Origin: Candidatus Bipolaricaulis sp.
GTDB taxonomy: Bacteria > Bipolaricaulota > Bipolaricaulia > Bipolaricaulales > Bipolaricaulaceae
Assembly: GCA_020062805.1 (NCBI GenBank)
Contig: JAGUVP010000293.1
Location: 1 to 9,932, forward strand
Length of the DNA stretch: 9,932 nt
Direction: 5' to 3'
Positions within the stretch are counted from its first letter, which is position 1. The number at the start of each line of letters is the position of its first letter. Position numbers and translations under genes: made by a program. This document shows, piece by piece, positions 5,978 to 9,932 of this stretch. The notes beneath the pieces were generated by a model that searched no databases, was not told where the DNA came from, and worked only from the letters and a program-made list of their open reading frames with translations.

Positions 5978-7827
5978 CACACGTGGGTTTCGTCCACGTT
6001 CAGTCGGCGGGTCGTAGACTCCAGGGGAACCCCGTTCTCATCCCATCCTCGCAGCATGTAGTACCGTTTCAGCATGCTGTTCAGGGTCTCCAGCGGCAGC
6101 CCTTTGCTCTCTCCCGACTCGAGCACAACCCTTTCCTCCGTGAACCGTCGAGGCAACCGGTCATCCGCACCCGACAGACCGAGACGCACGTTGAGCAAAC
6201 GCTCGAGATTCACCACCCTCTCCCCAATCTCCAGGAGCGACTCGGCATCGAGGGGCAATCCCAAGGAGGCGAGCGCTTGGGCCAAGTCCCTGGGGTACAA
6301 GGCGTAGGTCTCCGTCGTCGTGAACTTACAGACTCCGAGGGAGTCCGATACAGCGCAGTATTCCTCGCTGAACTTCACCATATCGGGCTTGTGCGTCACA
6401 TCGTCCAGATCCAGCAGCCCCGGCATGGCATGGGGCAGAAGATCCCTCCCCGCACGCTCGAGCCGTGCTGTATCGATGGTGGGAAGAGCGTACAGGTGAT
6501 CCGCACCTCGATTCGAAGTCGCGTGGGCCAAACCAAATCCTTTCACCACCCGAGGATCTTGGCACGGTACCTCCATGCCCTTGACCTCCATGGCGAAGCG
6601 CAGGGATCCGTGACCCACCTCGACAGCGGCACGCCTCACCCCGAGCGCCAACATCGCACCCAGCCCCCGCCTGTAGGCGATATCGGCGATCAACTGCGCG
6701 ATCCCCCTCCCGCTCCCCCAGGTCAGCCCCTCCCCCTCGGCGCCAAGAAGCCCCTCTTCCTCGCACTCCATCGCAAAGGCCACGACGTTCCCGGTCGATA
6801 TGGTGTCCATTCCCAACTCATTGCAGAGCATGTTGGCATGGATGATCGCCTCGGGATCAGCACAGCAGCAAAGTGGACCCAGCGCGTCAATCGACTCGTA
6901 CTCCGGCCCTGCAGTGCGGCTCCTGAACTCACCGCCACGGACCTCGGATATGCGACCGCAAGCGATGGGGCATCCCAGGCACCCCTTGCGGGCAGTCCGG
7001 TAGGGCTCCAGAGCGTGCGCATCGACTCGATCCGCCAATGAGAACTGCGCTTTCCGCCGATTCTGCGTTGGGAGGTCTCCCACTACGTTCTTGAGGGCGA
7101 CGAGGAACGGTGTCCCCCAAGCGCTCAAGACTGCGCTCCCTGGATCTGCAACCACCTTCCGCGTAGCTTGAACAGCCTCGCGCGAAAAGGCCGCCGAGTA
7201 GGAACCTCGCCTCCCGGGAAGAGCAACCACGGCCTTCAGCCGCTTGGCGCCCCACACTGCTCCTCCCCCGCAGCGCGCAGCTGCGCGGCCTCCGTCATTG
7301 ATGAGTGCGGAGAACAGAACACCGTTTTCCCCTGCCGGGCCTATGCTCACCACGGAAGCTCCGGGAAACACCCCTTTCAGATACGCCTCGGTTTCCCCCG
7401 TCGTGCGTCCCCATAGGTCGCCCGCCGGCCGAATCGACACGCAGCCGGGCTGAACCACCAAGTACACGGGCAGACTCGATGCTCCACGGACAACAAGCGC
7501 GGCGATGCCACACCCGGCGAGACAAGCACCGAACGCGCCCCCCCCGTTCGCATAGCCATAGACGCCTGTCAACGGGGAGCGAAAGGTAACGTTGTAGCGT
7601 GATGCCCCTGGCCACGGCGATCCTGTCAGGAGCCCTGGGGTGAGAACGACAACATCGTCGTTCGCGCGTCCGTTCGCGACCTGGAGGAGCGTCTCCGCGA
7701 TGAGCGCTGCGCCTAACCCCCTCCCGCCCAGCACGCGCCGAAGGAGTTCAGGGACGATCAGATAGTGGTCCACCGTTCCCCGAGCCAGATCTACTTCCAC
7801 GACTGAATTGCGCGCCAGAACGTTCAT
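5977..7827 (-). CDS. aor: Tungsten-type aldehyde ferredoxin oxidoreductase, paralogue 2
   Basis: This 616-residue AOR-family protein is a clear paralogue of the next gene downstream. Both share DTISTG, FAMEVKG-x-E-x-P-x-Q-D, GLAH-x-TS-x-RGADHL and GADDRLPRRF/RADDRLPRRF. Fe-S ligands are C283, C286 and C290 (CLGCPIAC) and C500 (DSLGVCKF). The first cofactor motif is N336-x-x-G-M-D341 where the usual first residue is Asp. The second, D495-x-x-G-V-C500, is intact. It carries an unusual Cys-rich LCCC at 319-322. The ATG at 7827 overlaps the Mch stop by 4 nt (ATGA). The frame continues open upstream to 8043, but that extension lies inside the mch gene and is Arg/Gly/Pro-rich and unlike AOR. Tandem AORs may act on different substrates or form a heteromer. 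Neither case is decided here. Confidence 0.94.
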   Translation of the reverse strand: MNVLARNSVVEVDLARGTVDHYLIVPELLRRVLGGRGLGAALIAETLLQVANGRANDDVVVLTPGLLTGSPWPGASRYNVTFRSPLTGVYGYANGGGAFGACLAGCGIAALVVRGASSLPVYLVVQPGCVSIRPAGDLWGRTTGETEAYLKGVFPGASVVSIGPAGENGVLFSALINDGGRAAARCGGGAVWGAKRLKAVVALPGRRGSYSAAFSREAVQATRKVVADPGSAVLSAWGTPFLVALKNVVGDLPTQNRRKAQFSLADRVDAHALEPYRTARKGCLGCPIACGRISEVRGGEFRSRTAGPEYESIDALGPLCCCADPEAIIHANMLCNELGMDTISTGNVVAFAMECEEEGLLGAEGEGLTWGSGRGIAQLIADIAYRRGLGAMLALGVRRAAVEVGHGSLRFAMEVKGMEVPCQDPRVVKGFGLAHATSNRGADHLYALPTIDTARLERAGRDLLPHAMPGLLDLDDVTHKPDMVKFSEEYCAVSDSLGVCKFTTTETYALYPRDLAQALASLGLPLDAESLLEIGERVVNLERLLNVRLGLSGADDRLPRRFTEERVVLESGESKGLPLETLNSMLKRYYMLRGWDENGVPLESTTRRLNVDETHV

Positions 7828-8801
7828 CGGGCATCCGTCCCCTGACCATCGCGTAGGGCCCTGTGTATGATGTCCTCGCGTATGTGCCCAGCCGTTGCCA
7901 TGCGCCCCGAGCGGAGGCCGACCGCGGTCACCACAGCCGGCTTGTTGATATGGACCAGATCGGGGATGCGCTCGAACACGCCACCCGCTTCGGCGAGCAC
8001 CTCTCCGAACAGGCGGCCGTAGATCGGGGTGGTAGCGAAGCACAGCTGCTCCGCCAATTCATGAACCTCCACGCCGTCATCTACCGTCAAGTAGGCACGC
8101 CCCAGGTAGTGGATCAGGTCATCGGGCCAGAGCGCCCCCGTCCAGCCGCCCGGGGAGGGGCATATGGGGGCTTGGCCAACGATTTGGAGTACGGAAGTGG
8201 AATCCAGTCCTAGGCTGCGCTCGATCGTGAAGATCACACATTCATTGATACGCCCAGCGATCTGCGTCGCTCCGACCACGCTGCGGACGGAACTGGCCAC
8301 AAGGACGAGATCCGAAGGATCTACCCCCGCCCGTAGGGCGATGGTCTGGGCAGTCCCATCGTCCGGCAATCTATCCCACTCGACGATCCCCACGGAAGGG
8401 AACTTCCTCCCCTCTTCCAGCGCCCTGAGGGGTGAATCCTGCTCTGTACGCACCCTGAGGGGCCCACACAGCCGCAGGTCAGGCGACAGCTCGGGCAAGG
8501 GAAAGGATGCCTGTCCGTAGTAGGTCGACACGGTCGGGCGCAACGACTCAACCGTGACCCGCGTCAGAGTCGTTCCCCTGATGTCCACCAGATCAACTGC
8601 CGCCGAACAAAGCCCGACGTGCGAAAGCTCAATGAGCAAACGCCCCGCTTCGTACGATCCCGCTGCGTTCACTCCGGCATCCGCCACAAGTGCGCCACAC
8701 CTCAGGCGATGTAGCTCCACGCCCAAGTCCGCCGCCCGACCTACCAGTTCATCGAGAAGCCATCGGCAGCGATCGGGACAGCTCATCCCTCTGGAAGTCA
8801 T
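7824..8801 (-). CDS. mch: Methenyl-tetrahydromethanopterin cyclohydrolase homologue (Mch)
   Basis: This 325-residue protein has the length of archaeal and methylotroph Mch, which interconverts 5-formyl- and 5,10-methenyl-tetrahydromethanopterin in the cytoplasm. Diagnostic stretches are GVNAAGSYEAG (43-53; archaeal GVN-x-x-GS-F/Y-EAG), the segment DRLPDD (143-148), AGVDPSDLVLVASS (158-171) and VVGATQIAGRINE (175-187). Within the last, R184 and E187 fall on the Arg and Glu known as catalytic in the Archaeoglobus enzyme. The C-terminus KPAVVTAVGLRSGRMATAGH (287-306) also fits. The middle (about 85-130) departs from archaeal sequences and lacks the usual 'LGAQ-x-AGW' and 'GSGPARAL' forms, so the carrier or substrate may differ. 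The ATG at 8801 overlaps the ftr stop by 4 nt (ATGA). A second ATG at 8786 is possible, but its G-rich run is too close. It follows ftr directly, as expected for consecutive steps. Confidence 0.87.
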   Translation of the reverse strand: MTSRGMSCPDRCRWLLDELVGRAADLGVELHRLRCGALVADAGVNAAGSYEAGRLLIELSHVGLCSAAVDLVDIRGTTLTRVTVESLRPTVSTYYGQASFPLPELSPDLRLCGPLRVRTEQDSPLRALEEGRKFPSVGIVEWDRLPDDGTAQTIALRAGVDPSDLVLVASSVRSVVGATQIAGRINECVIFTIERSLGLDSTSVLQIVGQAPICPSPGGWTGALWPDDLIHYLGRAYLTVDDGVEVHELAEQLCFATTPIYGRLFGEVLAEAGGVFERIPDLVHINKPAVVTAVGLRSGRMATAGHIREDIIHRALRDGQGTDAR

Positions 8802-9736
8802 GTCGCTGCCTGCTGATCTTGATCCTCCAGCAAAGCGAATGCCCGTCTCAGCGCAAGCCGCTGGTCGCCCCACAGGCCGCCAAAACGCGGCGCTGTGATC
8901 GACAGGATGCCCATCGTTTCACAGAAATCTTGAATCGCCAAGCTGAGCCCTTTGTACAGCGCTTGCTCCGTCAGGCCCACCATCGGAAACTCCACCACGG
9001 CATCCGCCTGCGCGGGCACACAGGAGCCGACAACCCGTGTCTTAAGGCTGGGGCAGTACACCTCGTTGATGGTCACCCCCTCCTCCGTGTAGGCCGTCCC
9101 TCCTACTTTGGCCCCGCTGATCCCGCCCAGCGGGTAGTTGAACACCCCAACTCCCGGCGCCAACTCCACAAGGCGGGCCGTGGCCCTCCTCGCCCCTGCC
9201 AGGCACGCCGCAGCATCGCGACCGAACACTTCGAGCACAGCATCTAGACCGATTCCGACTTTGAGACGACGTTCGATGAGCATATCCCCGCTCATGATGG
9301 GCATTCGGATAACGTCACGTTCCCCGACCGTCTCGTTGACCTCGAACCCGTCCCCCCATCTCCCCACTGTCCCCCTGAGGTCAATGTCATCCACAGCAGA
9401 GGTGCTGGGCCAGGCATCGAACAGCGAGCAGGTAGGCAAATGAGGCAGGATGTACAGTCGCTCTCTCACAGCGCGCTTGAACGTCTCTAGCCCGAGAGCG
9501 CAGGGTGCGTTGAGCTGTAGGAGCACCCCGGGGCGGCGGTCCGGCGTGTCGGCTTCGGCCACCCGCTCCTCGACGCAAACCTGAACCGGGGCAGCCGTTA
9601 TGATGCTGAACCCGCTGAGGTAACGCGCTTCGTCCATAGCGGTCTGCGAGTCGCTTGCCGTAAGCACAACTCGGGAGACGAAGAGACTTGTTGCTTCGCA
9701 GAACGTGTCCTCAATTTCCACGTTGTTGTACTTCAT
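8798..9736 (-). CDS. ftr: Formylmethanofuran:tetrahydromethanopterin formyltransferase homologue (Ftr)
   Basis: This 312-residue homologue of Ftr (FhcD in methylotrophs; usually near 300 residues) belongs to the family that moves a formyl group between methanofuran and tetrahydromethanopterin. The N-terminus VEIEDTFCEA (6-15) is nearly the family signature. Other matches are TPDRRPGV (64-71), FDAWP (106-110; archaeal FDAMP), WGDG (127-130; FGDG), YPLGGISGAKVG (201-212; FPGGI-x-x-x-SKVG), YCPSL (227-231) and FGGLWG (285-290). The chosen ATG at 9736 begins exactly at the family N-terminus (MKYNNVEIEDTF). It has AGAGGG four to five bases upstream and overlaps the preceding stop by 4 nt (ATGA). 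An upstream in-frame start (9760) would add eight residues with no family match. Pairing with mch supports real C1 transfer on a tetrahydromethanopterin-like carrier. Identity to characterised enzymes looks moderate. Confidence 0.89.
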   Translation of the reverse strand: MKYNNVEIEDTFCEATSLFVSRVVLTASDSQTAMDEARYLSGFSIITAAPVQVCVEERVAEADTPDRRPGVLLQLNAPCALGLETFKRAVRERLYILPHLPTCSLFDAWPSTSAVDDIDLRGTVGRWGDGFEVNETVGERDVIRMPIMSGDMLIERRLKVGIGLDAVLEVFGRDAAACLAGARRATARLVELAPGVGVFNYPLGGISGAKVGGTAYTEEGVTINEVYCPSLKTRVVGSCVPAQADAVVEFPMVGLTEQALYKGLSLAIQDFCETMGILSITAPRFGGLWGDQRLALRRAFALLEDQDQQAAT

Positions 9737-9932
9737 ACCCCCCTCTCGTGTGCGCCCCACGCTGTCGGCGCTTGGTATCTTGCCCGCAGTTCCCGAGTGA
9801 GGCGGCGGCGGGCTGTGGGCTCCTCAACACGAAAGTCCGCACGAACTGCCTCGCCCCGTGTGCCCAGATCGCCTTGCCGGACCAGCATCCGCGTCATTCG
9901 GTGTTCCTTCGCAAGACACGCACGGCTCGCCG
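9733..9932 (-). CDS. Unrecognised basic protein: small 54-aa protein from ATG 9897, or C-terminus of a longer gene
   Basis: I do not recognise this protein. The frame ends in TGA at 9733-9735, overlapping the ftr start as ATGA. It has a G/C-rich third codon position, both signs of real coding. An ATG at 9897 preceded by AAGGA at 7-nt spacing would give a complete 54-residue protein with 12 arginines, no Cys and no membrane segment (ends in YQAPTAWGAHERGV). That ATG would also overlap a TGA (9894-9896) of another frame open to the window edge, continuing the overlapping-gene pattern. However, this frame is also open for 11 codons above 9897 to the window edge (ASRACLAKEHR). It could therefore be the C-terminus of a larger protein. 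The sequence past 9932 would decide. Confidence 0.6.
   Translation of the reverse strand, partial: ASRACLAKEHRMTRMLVRQGDLGTRGEAVRADFRVEEPTARRRLTRELRARYQAPTAWGAHERGV
9894..9932 (-). CDS. Possible end of an upstream gene (last 12 codons)
   Basis: A minus-strand frame open from the window edge encodes RRAVRVLRRNTE and stops with TGA at 9894-9896, overlapping the ATG at 9897 as ATGA. The spacing fits the 4-nt overlaps seen through the operon. Twelve residues are too few to identify. It is an alternative to, and competes with, the frame that continues from 9897 to the edge. Confidence 0.25.
   Translation of the reverse strand, partial: RRAVRVLRRNTE
9905..9909 (-). promoter_or_regulatory. Candidate ribosome binding site for the 54-aa frame
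   Basis: AAGGA on the minus strand lies seven bases before the ATG at 9897. It is the main argument that the small protein starts inside the window. Confidence 0.4.

Noticed and set aside
4678..6595. Repeated stretch CTTGACCTCCATGGC in both AOR genes, considered as a DNA repeat
   Set aside because: It encodes the conserved MEVKG segment of both paralogues, so protein conservation explains it.
1069..7041. Long plus-strand open frames (for example 1069-1791, 2446-3492, 4208-5452, 4650-5648, 5983-7041)
   Set aside because: They lie opposite confidently identified genes, have low-complexity Arg/Ser/Pro/His-rich translations, match no family I know, and have no consistent start signals. They arise from G+C-rich antisense codons.
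7828..8043. N-terminal extension of the upstream AOR frame
   Set aside because: It lies inside mch and has no AOR resemblance; ATG 7827 with ATGA coupling fits the family start.
8802..8873. Longer start for the Mch homologue
   Set aside because: It would overlap the ftr C-terminus by dozens of bases and adds residues with no match to Mch. ATG 8801 gives the normal length and a 4-nt overlap.
1..9932. CRISPR array, tRNA/rRNA, insertion sequence, terminator or internal promoter
   Set aside because: No regularly spaced repeats, RNA-gene signatures, transposase motifs or terminal inverted repeats were seen. Coding sequence covers the window end to end, leaving no room for independent transcription signals.

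Overview
This is a G+C-rich metagenome-type contig end. Every supportable gene lies on the minus strand in one tightly packed operon, read from 9932 towards 1. The first 17 bases are the end of an Illumina adapter, so real genomic sequence starts at about base 18. The organism cannot be named. Archaeal-type C1 enzymes (Ftr and Mch homologues), two tungsten-type aldehyde:ferredoxin oxidoreductases, GTG starts and recognisable Shine-Dalgarno sequences together suggest an uncultivated anaerobic bacterium or archaeon.

Layout in transcription order: (1) the end of an unrecognised gene, or a 54-residue basic protein, 9932-9733; (2) a homologue of formylmethanofuran:tetrahydromethanopterin formyltransferase (Ftr), 9736-8798; (3) a homologue of methenyl-tetrahydromethanopterin cyclohydrolase (Mch), 8801-7824; (4) and (5) two tandem aldehyde ferredoxin oxidoreductase (AOR) paralogues, 7827-5977 and 5977-4064; (6) an SsnA-like amidohydrolase, 4071-2743; (7) a dihydroorotate/dihydropyrimidine dehydrogenase-like flavoprotein with a C-terminal two-cluster ferredoxin domain, 2750-1677; (8) a second, canonical ATZ/TRZ-type aminohydrolase, 1680-355; (9) the N-terminus of a GlcD-type FAD-linked oxidase, 362-18, cut by the contig end. 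Each junction overlaps by a few bases (1 to 8 nt), so there is no intergenic DNA and no internal promoter or terminator to report. No stretch of 300 bases lacks a gene.

The combination is the interesting part. Ftr and Mch carry formyl and methenyl groups on methanofuran and tetrahydromethanopterin. Here they are co-translated with two amidohydrolases, a flavin/Fe-S reductase, two W-pterin oxidoreductases and an FAD oxidase, which is the kind of set used to open and deaminate N-heterocycles such as purines, pyrimidines or pterins. A reasonable but unproven model is an anaerobic catabolic route in which a heterocycle is reduced or oxidised, hydrolytically deaminated, and its one-carbon fragment passed to a tetrahydromethanopterin-like carrier. 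Several family members lack residues normally considered essential: the DHOD-like active-site Cys motif, and one active-site His in the SsnA-like protein. The substrates may therefore not be those of the named families.
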